A DNA stretch of 64,000 nucleotides, from assembly GCF_037975245.1 (NCBI RefSeq), contig NC_092570.1, positions 8,181,001 to 8,245,000 on the forward strand, read 5' to 3'. Below the pieces are notes generated by a model. It saw only the letters and a program-made list of their open reading frames with translations, had not been told where the DNA came from and did no database searches. Of this stretch, positions 1-13,445 are shown in pieces. Position numbers and translations under genes: made by a program. Each line of letters starts with the position of its first letter. Within the stretch, counting starts at the first letter, position 1. This stretch comes from Apostichopus japonicus. Its lineage: Eukaryota; Echinodermata; Holothuroidea; Aspidochirotida; Stichopodidae.

Positions 1-1029
1 TGTTATCAAATAAACTCTTCCTAGGAATATTTTGTCAGTGCTCACATTTTATATCTCCCGATTCATCAATTTTGCCCATCATACAGTAAGACAATCAATA
101 TATGAAGATCCTGTGTAAACATATCTACTATATAAATATATATCTTTGTATTTGTGTACAAATTTGTCCATTTTCACAAAGCATAATTTGCTACTGTACA
201 TATTACCTGGATAAATTATTCCCTACTTTACCCCCCTTTTAAGGAATGAAGACTTGTGCAAAGAATTACCTCTGAGGGACTTCATCATCCGTAGAATGTT
301 CCCCCCCCCCCACCACCCCTTTTTTTCTGCAGGATAAACAGAGCATGCCTTTAATGTACCTTGTAACATTGAGATTTAATCACACACACACACAAATGTT
401 ATGTTTCCTCATCATTGGGTTCAGTCTTGAAACTAGCCCCTGGTTTGGGGGTCCCTTGCTTTACTTGGTACTCATGCAGAACTGATTAGTTTTCTGTAGA
501 GCTATCGGTACTTCAAGATGTCAGGTTTGATGGAGTGACCACATTAATCATGCTGTGGCTGCTGCTGACTAGGTGTTTGGATTTACTGATCCTGAGATCT
601 CATCTAGCCCCTGTTGTCTGTGAAGTGAAGCTTATCAATGCCATTAAACAGATGTTTGTTTCTGGTAATGTTGTAATGGATCAAAAGCCTAGCTCCTGTG
701 TAGAATATTAGCCTATGATAGTTAGACATGACAGACAGATAGCAAGATAGACTTGTAAAATAGGCTTCATTTCCAATCCAATTCCAAGCCAGTATTCATT
801 TAGTCAGACTCATTTTGAAGAATATTTTTGAATGCTCTCCCTACGTGATGATAAAATCCCCATTAAGAACCTTTATGACAGAAAGGAAAGTGATAAAATT
901 ATGCCAAAACTATTATTAAAAAGAGACCTATTAGTGAGCATAATACTGCTACAGCTGTGTAGTTCAAGCCGATCTCTTTACACTTTTCAAAATCTCACAG
1001 CTTGAAGAAAACAAATGTCCTGTATTTAA
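1..1029. other. Non-coding DNA, nothing recognised
   Basis: AT-rich sequence with a C homopolymer at 300-310 and a short CA repeat near 382-393. No exon or element could be supported. Confidence 0.6.
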
Positions 1030-1557
1030 TTTGATATAGCAGAAGCATTTAACTTGATAGAACAGAAGCATTTAACTTTACAAAGCAGAATGATTTAACT
1101 TTATATAGCAGAAGCATTTAACTTATATGGCAAAAGCATTTAACTTTATATAACAAAAACATTTAACTTTATATAGCAGAAGCATTTAACCTGATATAAC
1201 AGAAGCATTTAACTTTACAAAGCAGAATCATTTAACTTTATATAGCAGAAGCATTTAACCTGATATAGCAGAAGCATTTAAATTTATATAGCAGAAGCAT
1301 GTAACTTAATATAGCAGAAGCATTTAACCTGATATAGCAGAAGCATTTAAATTTATATAACAGAAGCATTTAACTTTATATAGCAGAAGCAATTAACCTG
1401 ATATAGCAGAAGCATTTAAATTTATATAGCAGAAGCATGTAACTTAATATAGCAGAAGCATTTAACCTTATATATAGCAGAAGCATTTAACTTTATATAT
1501 AGCTGAAGCATTTAACTTTATATTACAGAAGCATTTAACTATATATATGCAGAAGCC
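1030..1557. repeat. Minisatellite, ~23-bp unit
   Basis: About 22 tandem copies of a unit around atagcagaagcatttaactt, with variants in the spacer (ttatat, tgatat, ttacaa). AT-rich, no coding potential. Confidence 0.93.
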
Positions 1558-2029
1558 TGAAAAGGTGTAAAAATACTGTCAACGAAGAAAGCTTCTTAAT
1601 ATGATGCTGAATGTACTGTAGAACTGAAATGGCAAGGGTGGGGGGACAGGGGGGTTAGGGAATACAGCAGGGAGTGAAGGAATGCATGTACAATAGATAT
1701 GATTGTAGGCGGCATACTGTAGCTCACTAGCATTCATTAAGTTTAATACACTTTAGATTAATGTAATTCTTTTTCGGAAACAAAAAAGTATTAAGGTGGG
1801 ATAACAGAGGGAAACTCAGTTTAAAAATTTATCGTCACTTACTTTTCTTTCGTGTGTGTTAGTTTGTATTAAAATTGTTTAGCTTTATTTAACTGTAGTT
1901 ATATGTGGCATAAAGAATACCTTTGGACCTGTTACCCTGGTCAGCATTTACCACCACGTTAAAACACTAGTGATCTAAATACGATTAATACATAGTACAT
2001 CAACCTTGTTTTGGCTCTAACAGATCATA

Positions 2030-2720
2030 CGGTAGGGTTCTCGAAACACGTCACAATCACGTTGGATTTAGTATATTGTGATCACTGCCGAGGATGATTC
2101 TCCCCTCATCGGTCAGTATTCTGCACGTTTTACCTCCCAGCTAACGTCATTTGAGATCCTGTTGTCAACGTGTCGTCCCTAAACCCCTCGGGGTAATCAC
2201 TGATTGGTTACGGAGATGAGAACGGAAACTCGACGGCTGTAAAACGCAACGTTTAGTTCCGTTCCACCATCGTGGTTAAGTAGCTCCGGTTTGACGATCT
2301 GCGGAGAAAAATACGTCTCGGTTAAGTCTCGCTCCTTGCGCCCCGGAGAAATTAATGCCACTACGGTGGTCGTAAAACATTCCGGTAACGTATTTAGAAA
2401 TGTAAATTAGAAAGAATCGATGAACTTGAACAGGAAATCAAGCCTGGAAAAGCGTTAGCGTGCAGTATTACAAAGTCTATACCTCGTAGTGTCGATCAGC
2501 TTTATTGCACGCTGATGTGAAGTGTTACATCGGTGTATTCTTGGGTAAAAGGTCTGATTATAAAAAAGAGTATCAAATGTCACATCGCATACATCCAGTG
2601 TGATTAAAATATAGCTGGTCACAGGACAGAATCACCTCTCTCGGCCTATTAGTATGTGCGCGACTTTTGCGCCAGTGTGCTTTGTCGTCACCAGGGTACA
2701 CAACTTCCAATTATATTTCC
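2030..2720. promoter_or_regulatory. CpG-rich, non-repetitive segment
   Basis: CG dinucleotides are much denser here than in neighbouring DNA (for example ctcgacggctgtaaaacgca), with few homopolymers and no repeats. No coding frame of note. It could be a promoter, a regulatory element or an unrecognised non-coding exon (inference). Confidence 0.3.
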
Positions 2721-3284
2721 ATTTGGAATGCCTCTTTGCAATTCAGATTATGTAGTTATCATTTCATACCTACTGTAACACATTTATTGTCGCTAGGGAG
2801 GGAACTTTGGATTCCTGCGCAATTTTCCGAATCATGAATCCAGAGAAAGCTCGTAGAAAGGGATGACGCAGATGCATGTGGATGAATCTCACTTGAATGT
2901 TTCCAATTTTTTTTTTCTTCTCAGCCTATGATTTAGTTCCTCTCTCGTTTTCCCGCAAATGTTCCGCCCGTTTTGTCCCAAGCCTCGCATTAGTTTTTAA
3001 ATTGAATTAGCTTGTTGCACATGAGTACTTTATTTTAATGGAAGATGTATTTTCATTATGCTGAAAGGAACCTTGGAAGGCTGCATTCGTATCTAAAATA
3101 ATGAATAACTATACATAACAATCTGTGCAGGTTGCCATCTACCTAAGTCAACAATTTTATATTATGTGTTTCCCAATATTTTTTAGTACTTTGCCTTCAG
3201 GGTAGGGTGATGTATTAGCTTCCAAGTTCTGTATTGAAAGTACCTTCTTGAGTCGTCATAACGATAGAACATGCGGTCAATACG

Positions 3285-4329
3285 GTTGTTTATTTGGATG
3301 ATACTGTTGATTTGGTTAATGCTGCGGTTGACACTTTTGCATCAATAGTATCGATTTGGGTTAAAACTGTTGTTGATTTCAAGAAATAATTTGTTGAGAA
3401 GGACTTTAATCGACTGTTGATTTGGTTTAACAGTGATATTGATTCAGTAAATATTGTTGTTGATTTTGGTTTAACAGTGATATTGACTCTGTTAATATTG
3501 TAGTTGATTTGGTTCCACAGTGATGTTGATTCGGTTAATATTGTTGTTGATTTGGTTTAACAGTGATGTTGATTCGGTCAAAATTGTTGTTGATTTGGTT
3601 TAACAGTGATGTTGATTCGGTTAATATTGTTGTTGATTTGGTTTAACAGTGATGTTGATTCGGTCAAAATTGTTGTTGATTTGATTTGTTGTTGATTTGG
3701 TTTAACAGTGATGTTGATTGAGTTAATATTGTTGTTGATTTGGTCACAGTGATGTTGATTCGGTTAATATTGTAGTTGATTTGGTTCCACAGTGATGTTG
3801 ATTCGGTTGATATTGTTGTTAATTTGGTTTAACAGTGATGTTGATTCGGTTAATATTGTAGTTGATTTGGTTTAACAGTGATGTTGATTGAGTTAATATT
3901 GTTGTTGATTTGGTTTAACAGTGATGTTGATTCGGTCAAAATTGTTGTTGATTTGGTTAACAGTGATGTTGATTGAGTTAATATTGTTGTTGATTTGGTT
4001 TAACAGTGATGTTGATTCGGTTAACATTGTTGTTGATTTGGTTTAACAGTGATGTTGATTTGGTCACAGTTATGTTGATTCGGTTAATATTGTTGTTGAT
4101 TTGGTTTAACAGTGATGTTGGTTCGGTTAATGTTGTTGTTGATTTGGTTTAACAGTGATGTTGATTCGGTTAACATCGTTGTTGATTTGGTTTAAACAGT
4201 GATGTTGATTCGGTTAAAATTGTTGTTGATTTGGTTAACAGTGATGTTGATTCGGTTAATATTGTTTATATATTATTTGGTTTAACAGTGATGTTGATTT
4301 GGTTAACATTGTTGTTGATTTGGTTAACA
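3285..4329. repeat. Minisatellite, ~43-bp unit
   Basis: More than 20 copies of a unit made of gttgatttggtttaacagtg and atgttgattcggttaatatt plus gtt. The left edge is degenerate and the core (about 3400-4329) is well conserved. Some copies lack an internal piece, as expected from unequal exchange or slippage. Confidence 0.92.
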
Positions 4330-5814
4330 AGTTGGGCGGGGGTGCTTAAATTACTACAAAACTCCCCAGTCAAATTTTAACTCAGAAAACCTTACCTCAT
4401 TAATTCAATTAAGTTTCATATTATTGACCTGTAAAGAATCTTGACACAGACATAGTGAATCAAAAAACTTTCAAAGCTCTTTCTGATATAAATCAAAGGT
4501 CAATTTAAGGAAAAAGATTATTTTTGAAGCATTTTTGTCTCCAATAAGACCTTAACTAAGTTATGTTATATAAGCCATTACACAGTAAGGACACTTTCAA
4601 TCATCTCCTTTGTATCAAACACATGCTAATACAGTTCGGCAAGTTGTTTCTTTGAATGTCAGTTTAGTCGACAAGTTTTTTTTATGAATGCAACAGTTGG
4701 TCTGTTGAGATTAACCATAGCCCAAATCATTTCTTCACCGGATATTATCTGAAAACTTATAGGACCTTATTGATCTTTCATTTATCATGCAAATTAACAT
4801 TACTCTGACCTCAGTTTGAAAACTAAATTTGGAAACCTCTTCCTGAGAATGAGGCTTGTTGGTTGTGGATCCCTCCCACCACCCTCCTCCATTCCTCCTC
4901 CTCCTCCTCACCGGGTTTTACAATCCCCTCGCAACTTCTTGTCAGCTTTCAGAAAGAGCTGTTTCCAGGGCAATTGTATATATCTTTGAACTTATTTCTC
5001 AGATGCATTTTTGTCAACTGCTTCAATACATCTCCATAAAGGTAAAAAAACAAAAAATTAATTCCCTTAAATGGACGTTTATGGCCGAGATTAAACAGAT
5101 CTCACCTTTCAAATAAATAGGAACTAACTTTGGCTTCTTCTACCGAGTTGACGGTAATCCACCAGCGTGACTTGTAAAAAATTAGTGGCCATTTAGAATT
5201 TATCTCTCTTCGAAGTACTTTGACTGGAATTTAATCCCTTTTTGGGTGAAAACACTCTCAAGATGGAAGCCAGGATGGCTAGCATTTTTGAAGGAGTTTT
5301 CCAGTTGCAGAGGCCATTTATTCAATATCAATTACTGCTAATTTACATAATGCTGACAAGCGGGCTGTTGCAACTTAACCTGATTTTTCTGAATCTCATT
5401 TCTGCACGGCGGACACATCTTTTGTGTGTCGTCGCTCTTGAGAATTCTTAGAAGAGCCAACTGTAGGTACCTTGGTGGCTTGGTCATGCCCAGAGGAGAT
5501 CAAATGGCCAACTTGTTGCCAGTCCTTCGAGTTCGATTGTGAAATTTAAATGAAAGAACTTTCACCGGGGAACACTTGCAATGAGCATTTAGACATTTGA
5601 ATTGGGCTTGGTTAACAACGTGAAGAAGAACAAGAAGTATAACAATTCTGTTTTTGATCAAGAATGGTCGACTTGAGGCAAGATCTAAAGAAGTCTTTGA
5701 AACGGGATATGTAGTGCCGTGTCTTCGATGACGTACAAAATTCTTGAGATTGTTCATCGCAGGGAAGAATAGAAGTATGATGATGATGCATAATCTATGA
5801 TACAAGCAAAGAAT
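4330..5814. other. Non-coding DNA, nothing recognised
   Basis: Unique sequence between two arrays. Open frames of up to 101 codons (for example minus 5805-5500) show no recognisable domain and no splice context. Confidence 0.5.
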
Positions 5815-7010
5815 ACAGAGGTATGAGACTGGTATGATGCCTTCAGTCCCATTTATTATCTAGTCTGCATTCAACAAGTATCAGACTGTGTGATATGATG
5901 CCTGCAGTATTAATAATATCTGACTGAACTGTACAGTGTGAACTGTACCCTGTAATCTCAATAGCAGTAGACTGCATTACGATGCCTTCCATTTCAGTAG
6001 CGTCAGACTGTCACATGATGCCTGCAATATCGTTGTGTGATGCCCCCATAGTATTAGACTGAGTTGTAATTATAACTTTCATTTTAATCATATGAGATGA
6101 ATGCCTTAAATCTTGGTAATATCTGACTGTGATTTGATGCCTTTAGTCTCTGTAGCATCACACTGATATGATGCCTTCAGTCCCAATAGAATCATCGTGG
6201 GATATGATGCCTTCAGTCTCACTGGCATAAAATTGGGATATGATGCCTTCAGGCCAGACTATGACATGATACCTTTGACAGTCATAATGGCATCAGTCTG
6301 TGATATGATGCCTTCAGTCTCACTACTATCAGACTGATATGATGCCCTTCAGTCTCATTAGCATAAGTGTGATATGATGCATTCAGTCTCAAACAGCGTC
6401 AGATTGTGATATGCCTTCAGTCACAAAAAGCATCTCAATAGCGTCAGACTACGATCTGACACCTTTTTTCACAGTTGCATCATAGTGTGATATGATGCAT
6501 TCCATCTCACTACTATCAGATTGTGATATAATGATTGTCTCAACAGCATCAGATTGAGAAATAGCACTGTCAGTCTCAATGGCATCAGACTGCGATCTGA
6601 CACTGTCAGTCTCATCAGCATCATAGTGTGATATGATGCATTCAGTCTCTATAGCATCAGATTGTGACATGGCACATTCAGCATCAGACTGCAATCTGAC
6701 AATGTCAGTCTCAATAGCATCATAGTATGATGCCTTCTGTCTCTATAGCAGCAGTGTGATATGATGCCTTCCGTCTCAATAGCATCATAGTGTGATATGA
6801 TGCATTCAGTCTCAATAGCATCAGATTGTAACATGGCACATTCAGCATCAGACTGCAATCTGACAATGTCAGTCTCAATAGCATCTTAGTATGATGCCTT
6901 CTGTCTCTATAGCAGCAGTGTGATATGATGCCTTCCGTCTCAATAGCATCATAGTGTGATATGATGCATTCAGTCTCAACAGCATCAGATTGTGACATGG
7001 CACTGTCACC
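5815..7010. repeat. Degenerate ~35-bp tandem repeat with higher-order copies
   Basis: Repeats of gatatgatgccttcagtctc with aatagcatcagactgt. The left half is diverged. On the right a larger block is duplicated at a period of 164 bases (6671 onward and 6835 onward). Minus-strand open frames of up to 132 codons here come from the repeat and are not genes. Confidence 0.9.
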
Positions 7011-10000
7011 AGTGAGCTTCAACTCATCTCCCTCATCAGAAGAAATTGCAAAACTATTCTGCCATTTAGCTGTAACTCTCCAGTGGTTATGATGTAGCGA
7101 GCTATTGATGAGGCACAAGATACAAGCATAGACAGCAGTTCAACTCTAACATTTGTTTCCGCTATTTCTTCCGAAGATGAGTTATAAACTCGGAGGCTTT
7201 GTGGGAACTATTTGTTTCTGTCTTTGCCGATTACTAGTCTCTGGAATTACTTTCATTCGCCACCTAGATTTGGACAGATCATGTCCCGGTGGTACAATTT
7301 ATATCACTTACTAACGACCTACTTCACCGATTCTTCCCACCAGCTCGTAATAAATGCGATAGCGGAGACCATAAATTGATGCTATCTTCAGGTCATTTGA
7401 TAGGCTGAATGTTTATAAAGGCTTGTTCTCCCTTCAAATCTCTTTCCATTAGTTGTGTAGTCTCATAGGCTCCTGGATTATTTGTAACCTTGTTATGCCA
7501 ATCAAAACACTTAATTACAAACGGTTCTCATATTATTCAGACGATAAATTTATATAAACGGACTGAATCGAACGCAGATGGAATCAGACACAGCTGTCAG
7601 CGATTGATTAAAGTTGAGCATTAATTAGTTTGATGATTGAATACCTTGTTTATTTTTTTAAAAAAGGCAGGGAGGGAGGATTCAGTTCAGACCATCTGGT
7701 TCAATCTCCATCTCTAGTTCATCAATTAATTAAAGAGAAATTCCGGTGGCTGGGGATTGTTGACTAGAATATCAAATATGCCGGACGTTTTCTGCATCCT
7801 CTTTCGGTCAAATCCACATAACTCATGTCGTTTCGTAGGGCAAAGAATAGATCTAGTTTTTTTTTTTTTTTTTTTCAAATTTGGTGATATTTTGTGAATG
7901 TATCTGGCAACAGTAGAATGAACGATGTCATCATGATAATTCAGCTGAAAAATATTTCTTCCCCCTTTTTTTATATTTATATATATATTTTTTGGCACCC
8001 ACTTTTATTCACATAGGAAAAATAATATTTCTACGGATATTCTAAATAAAAGAGAAAATTGACAAGCCTAAGCAAGTATTCCAAATATATCACATCGCAA
8101 GGGTGATCCAAAAATTAACAAAGGAACGTAGAAAGCTTTCCGAAGAATATCGACTGTGATGACCTCACAGATCAGCCACTCACTGTACAGTGATACACTT
8201 CTTGGAAGAATCAAGGATTTAGCCCATCAAAAAAATAAGTTACTTTTTTTTAAGTACACTGAATTAACCAGATCACCAGTTTAGGACCAACAATATGGAG
8301 ACAAGATTTCAACTATATATATCAGTATGGAATTAATCTATTCTGTATACTAATCCTATACTGCCACTGGAATATCTCTTTAATATCAAGAATTCTTATA
8401 TCATTGATTGGTTATGATATTCAGTGTGGACAAAGGCATGATATTTAAATATCCATGAGCCATATTTGGCTTATTTTGCACAGCTTGGTTCCAAGAAGTT
8501 AGCATAATTTATTAGTACAAACTTTGGTCTCTATCGTCATCTGACATAATTTGCATGTACATATATATATACTGTACATATACACACCCTTTGTTCAATC
8601 ATCGCTGTGGATCGATATCATTGTCTTTAAAGTGCAGCGACGTTTAATATTTTGCATGAAATTCAAGTTAAATATAGTACTTTGATCAGAATCTCTGAGT
8701 TAAAGAGTTTTAATGAATTGCATCATATTAAGGTCAAGTCGGGAAATTACTGATAAATTTTTCTGAAGAGATTCAAGAGACGGTGACTGAACTATTATCT
8801 CACTCTATTGTCTCCACAATTATGGGGAAAACCTTGGAAAGCATTCTCCGTGTTGTAACGCCACACTTTATTCAGTCCTAAACAACTTCAAAGAGTAAAA
8901 ACAGACTTTATTATGAAACGGGAGAGCTTTTGCAGTTTCAGTGAATAAAATTTAAATAGACAATCATTGTATTGAAGGAAGTGGTGTTTGGAAAGACCGT
9001 AAAATTAACACATATTGAAACATACTTACAGTACAATGCATTGTTAGCCTTGGAGTGCATTGCTATCTGTATGAGAGGTATATCTAATATTTATACCATT
9101 TTGAAATCTCTTTCATTAAGTTTTTATTATTATTATGATTATTTATTTAATATTTTTCTCGTGGCCATGAAATTGTCGCATAACTTTATCTGAGAAAGAA
9201 AACTTTTTCTCTTCTTACATATATAATATGTTCATACATAGAGAAAAGTTATGTTTATTTCATGAATGTTGAAATGATGTATTTTTAACATTTTTAATTT
9301 ATTTATTAGTGTAAAAAGGATCAGTGTCACTCAGACAGTGTGAACTGACATACATCAGATATGCTTGAGTGTGAATGTACATAGCCAATGCCTCTAGGGG
9401 GTGGGTCTCTGGGAAGTAACAGATTACTACCGTGAACTGTAACACCAGCCGTCATTGTCTGAACCTTACTGGAGAGAGTTTCTCTACTTACTTTCTTTCT
9501 TTATTTTCTCTTCATCTGTTCTTTTTTTTTTTTTTTGCAATAAACAATTGTTCACCAACATAAGCTTGCATTAAACCTTAGTTCTGATATGGAGATATAA
9601 TGATTAATAAATGCCAGGTCAGATTATTGATGCCATTTTGTACATGATCGTTTTATTTGTTTTTATAGGGTTTAAATGGAGGTGATACTTATCTCGTTCT
9701 CTTCATGAATATACTTTCTTTGGTGGATGAAACTTGTCATGAATACAGTAGTTCCTCACTGACAGAAAATGCCATATTGGAATCCAATGTTTTTGAAAGT
9801 TTGAGATTTTTGCCACTTTTGTCAAATTTTTTGAAACTTTTTTGAACTTTTTTGAACACTTTTTTGAACACTTTGAACACTTTTTTGAAAAAAAGAATGA
9901 AACCAAGAATGACTCAATGATGGAATGTTGTTTATGCCTGTCTCTAGTCTTAATTTTTGTTTATGAATATAAAATGAAATCACGCTCTCTCTCTCTCAAA

Positions 10001-10389
10001 TACAAAATAAATTGTCTTGGGTGAATGCCGTTTGTCCATTTGTGATTCCTTGGAGTTGGTCTCAGAATAAAATGGTAATTATTCATCTTTCTGAAGACTG
10101 TAGATTTTTCTGTCTGTGAGTACAGTAATATGTTTAGTAAGCTGACTACAGAAAGTATACTCCAAACTAGATGAAACTAGATGAGATAAGAGCATGACTA
10201 CAGTATTACTACAATAAAACATTGTAATAAATAATGTAAAACAACAACAAATTGAATCCCATGTGGCTCAGTAATGTCATCTTTAGACTTGATCAAGTCT
10301 TTAGCCTTGTGTGCATGTGAAGGCATATTAATGCTGTGATTATCTAACATGTTAGTAAAATGGAATTAACTCTTTTCTTAGCTGTCTTT
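7011..10389. other. Non-coding DNA with poly-T tracts
   Basis: Unique sequence of fairly balanced composition at 7140-7660, then AT-rich DNA with T runs (7857-7876, 9521-9536). No gene or delimitable element apart from the simple repeat near 9.8 kb. Confidence 0.5.
9780..9900. repeat. Simple repeat of cttttttgaaca type
   Basis: Short T-rich tandem motif (acttttttgaacacttt) over roughly 100 bases. Confidence 0.75.
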
Positions 10390-10890
10390 CATGGAAATGA
10401 TCTCTGTCACACATAGACCAGTGATGATGGCTACTAAGGTTTGTGTGGCCTGGTTGTGGAAGCTGTGTTGGGAGAGAGAGGGGGCGGGGGGGGGGGTTGT
10501 TTGTGATAGTTATCTCTATCACATAGATCAGTGATGATGGTTGGGTTTGTGTTTCCTGGTTGTGGAAGGTGGGTTGAGGAGAGAGGGGGGTGAGGGGTTG
10601 TTTGTGACAGTTATCTCTATCACATAGATCAGTGATGATGGTTGGGTTTGTGTCTCCTGGTTGTGGAAGGTGGGTTGAGGAGAGAGGGGGGTGAGGGGTT
10701 GTTTGTGACAGTTATCTCTATCACATAGATCAGTGATGATGGTTGGGTTTGTGTCTCCTGGTTGTGGAAGGTGGTTTGTACATGAGAGAGAGAAAGGGGG
10801 GGGGGGAGGTTGTGACAGTTACAGTACTGTATCTCTATCACATAGACCAATGATGATGGATGGGTTTGTGTCTCCAGTTCTAAAGGGTTG
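10390..10890. repeat. Tandem repeat, ~101-bp unit, about five copies
   Basis: Each unit carries tatctctatcacatagatca, gtgatgatggttgggtttgt, a tggttgtggaaggtgg stretch and a G-rich tract. Copies begin gtgatgatgg near 10421, 10531, 10632 and 10733, with a diverged one near 10850. The two central units are almost identical. Confidence 0.92.
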
Positions 10891-12277
10891 ATTCGGGAGG
10901 AGATGAAAGGTGTCTCCAAACCAGGTCATTTGTAGGTGTTCATGCACTACTGAAGGTTTTATCACTGTTTGTCAGTATTGTAGATAAGAAAGTACCCCAC
11001 AGTATGTTTATACAAGGCAGATGAGTAATGCATGGTAAATTAGGTTAGTTTTCTATGAAGGAAATGTTTGCAATTGAGTCAGCTATTTATTGTATTTATT
11101 GACCTACATCCTGGATAATTACAATTAAATATTTAAGATTGATCATTATAAAGAGGGCTCCGTTCTTAAAGAGGGTAAGATGCAGTAATGGAGTTGTACG
11201 AATTTGTGGCCTCTTTGTGAAACCTATATCCAATATTACTTAAACTAGTAATTGCAAAAATGGATCAGTTTTAGATGTCCTACTACATTAATGAATATTC
11301 ATTGGTAAGTAATTATCGATTCCATTCGCTTGACAACTTTTTGTCAACCCAGAACCGGTTTTTAATGAAATACAAGAGCAACTGAAACATTTTCAAAATA
11401 TAAAAGGAGGTCTTTGACATTTTTTACTCTCAAATTTGTAGCAGACTTGAATAGTGAAAGCTTGCCAGATAAGATTTTAATGGGATTTTTAGACACTTAA
11501 TAAATTATTAAAATATTAATCAAATTAAATGCATCGAGATGCTTTAACAGTACTTATATATGTACTATACCCTCGGCCCCAGACGACAAGGCACTGCTGT
11601 CTCGATAGAAAGCTATGAAATTCCCCGAGCTTCACTATTTGAGGAATGCTGCGAAGGAGGTAGCGATACAAATGATTATGAAAGAGAGAGACTCATATTT
11701 AATATCTGTGAACACAAATATTGATATGCCAGTGCTTACTCATGTAACGTCCAGTTTTAATTTTCAGTAGTTCAGCAGTGCAGGTGTGAATAACCTACCA
11801 CAGAAATGTTTTACCGTATTTCAGAGCTCTGTAGTTTGCTTTGAATTTGCTTCAGTTTGGAGGAGAAAGACTTTCGGTCGCCTCTCTCGATCTCCATACA
11901 TGCATAAAAATGAAAATATTTAAGCAAGAGATAAAGATAGTATGGAAATTCTGTTCCTATATTTACACACCACACATTTTTTGTGTGATCACCTAGTTAT
12001 TTAAATGTCTTGTTATATGGAAATGATTGAAAGCACGAATTAATTTTGTGATATTACTTTGCACCGTTAAGAGAAAGATAAAGATAGCTGCAAACATAAT
12101 GTTTTACTTTAGTCCACCATGATTGAACTAGGAACAATGTCAGATAACTATTTACAAGGTTCTGTAAATATCAGTCACCAATACACAAAACATAATTATT
12201 CAAAATTTTGTATTAGTGTCATAGGATCAGAACACCATGCAGCAAAACAAGAAATCTGCATATATGTAAATTTATGT
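10891..12277. other. Non-coding DNA, nothing recognised
   Basis: AT-rich unique sequence between the 101-bp array and the LINE fragment. Confidence 0.55.
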
Positions 12278-12604
12278 AAATAATAATAATAATAAGGCAT
12301 TTATATAGCGCCATAACTAAAACAATATTCTATGGCGCTTTACAAGGGGAAAATGGAACATACAAATGAACAAAAACGGCAACAAGACAGAAAAATGAAA
12401 AAAGAGGATTACTTAAAGGCCTTATTTAAGAGAACTGTCTTCAGAGCTTTATTGAAAGAGAGAAATGTGGATTGATTAGCAACCGAAGACGGCAAGTCGT
12501 TCCACTGCCTGGCCCCAGTTACAGAAAATACACGGTTGTCAAACTGTTTTGTGCGGGTGGTGGTAACGTTTAAAGTAGTAGCAGATATACTTCTGAGGCA
12601 CTAT
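12278..12604 (-). mobile_element. 5'-truncated LINE (non-LTR retrotransposon), 3' end
   Basis: On the minus strand an open frame running from about 12603 down to the stop at 12409 encodes the C-terminal end typical of LINE ORF2 proteins: FDNRVFSVTGARQWNDLPSS, then VANQSTFLSFNKALKTVLLN and KAFK. A short 3' UTR follows with a hairpin-like pair (aagcgccatag / tatggcgct) and a (TTA)n tail at 12278-12295. Upstream the frame meets a stop and similarity ends, so this is a truncated, dead copy. Clade not determined (CR1/L2/RTE-like); no clear target-site duplication was found. Confidence 0.82.
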
Positions 12605-12654
12605 AATAGTGTACATAAATACCTAGCTTCAGTAGGAATAGCCTACCATGCATA

Positions 12655-13445
12655 TATAAATTAAAGTAACGATGGTGATTGTCTTTAGGTACTAAAGTCT
12701 GATTATGTTAATTGAGTAGTGAGAACAATTGCAGTTTTTCATGTGTACCTTACATGCAATCAAGGTAGAGATTGGCATTGTCTGTAGGTAATTAAGGTTT
12801 ATTATGTAAATTAAGAAATGAGAAGAATTGTAGTGTTTCATAGGCTACCTTGCAGATGAATCAAAGTAGAGATTTTTTTTGTCATCAGGCAATTAAGTTA
12901 AAATGTGTTAATTAAGTATTGACAATAATCACAGTGTCTCATAGGCTACCTTGCATATAAATCAAGGTATAGATTTTTATTGTCTTTAGGCAATTTAGTT
13001 TAATTGTGTTTATTAAGTAGTGAGAAAAATCACAGTGTCTCATAACCAATCATGCATTATAAATCAAGGTAGGGATTTTTATTGTCTTTAAGCAAATGAG
13101 TTAGTTGTTTTAATTAAGTAAGTGACAAGAATCACAATGTGTCATAGCCTACCTTGCATATAAATCAAGGGTAGAGAAAATGTTATTGTCTTAAAGTAAT
13201 TACGGATAATTGTGTTAATTAAGTAGTGAGTAGAATCACAGTGTCTCATAGCCTACCTTGCATATAAATCACGGTAGAGATCATTATTGACTTTTGGTAA
13301 TTAAGGATAATTATGTTAATAAAGTAGTGAGAAAAATCACAGTGTTTCATAGCCTATCATGCATTTATTCAAGGTTATTGTCTGTAGGTAAGCAAGTCTA
13401 ATTACGTTAGTTACTGGATGATAAGAAATCGCTTAGTTTCATAGC
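12655..13445. repeat. Diverged tandem repeat, ~100-bp unit
   Basis: About seven to eight copies built from catagcctaccttgcatata, aatcaaggtagagattttta, ttgtctttaggcaattaagt and gttaattaagtagtgagaag. Considerable divergence suggests an old array. Confidence 0.88.

Noticed and set aside
6449-7118. Minus-strand frames of up to 132 codons rich in SQSDA-like repeats
   Set aside because: They coincide with the ~35-bp tandem array; the peptide repeats only mirror the DNA repeat.
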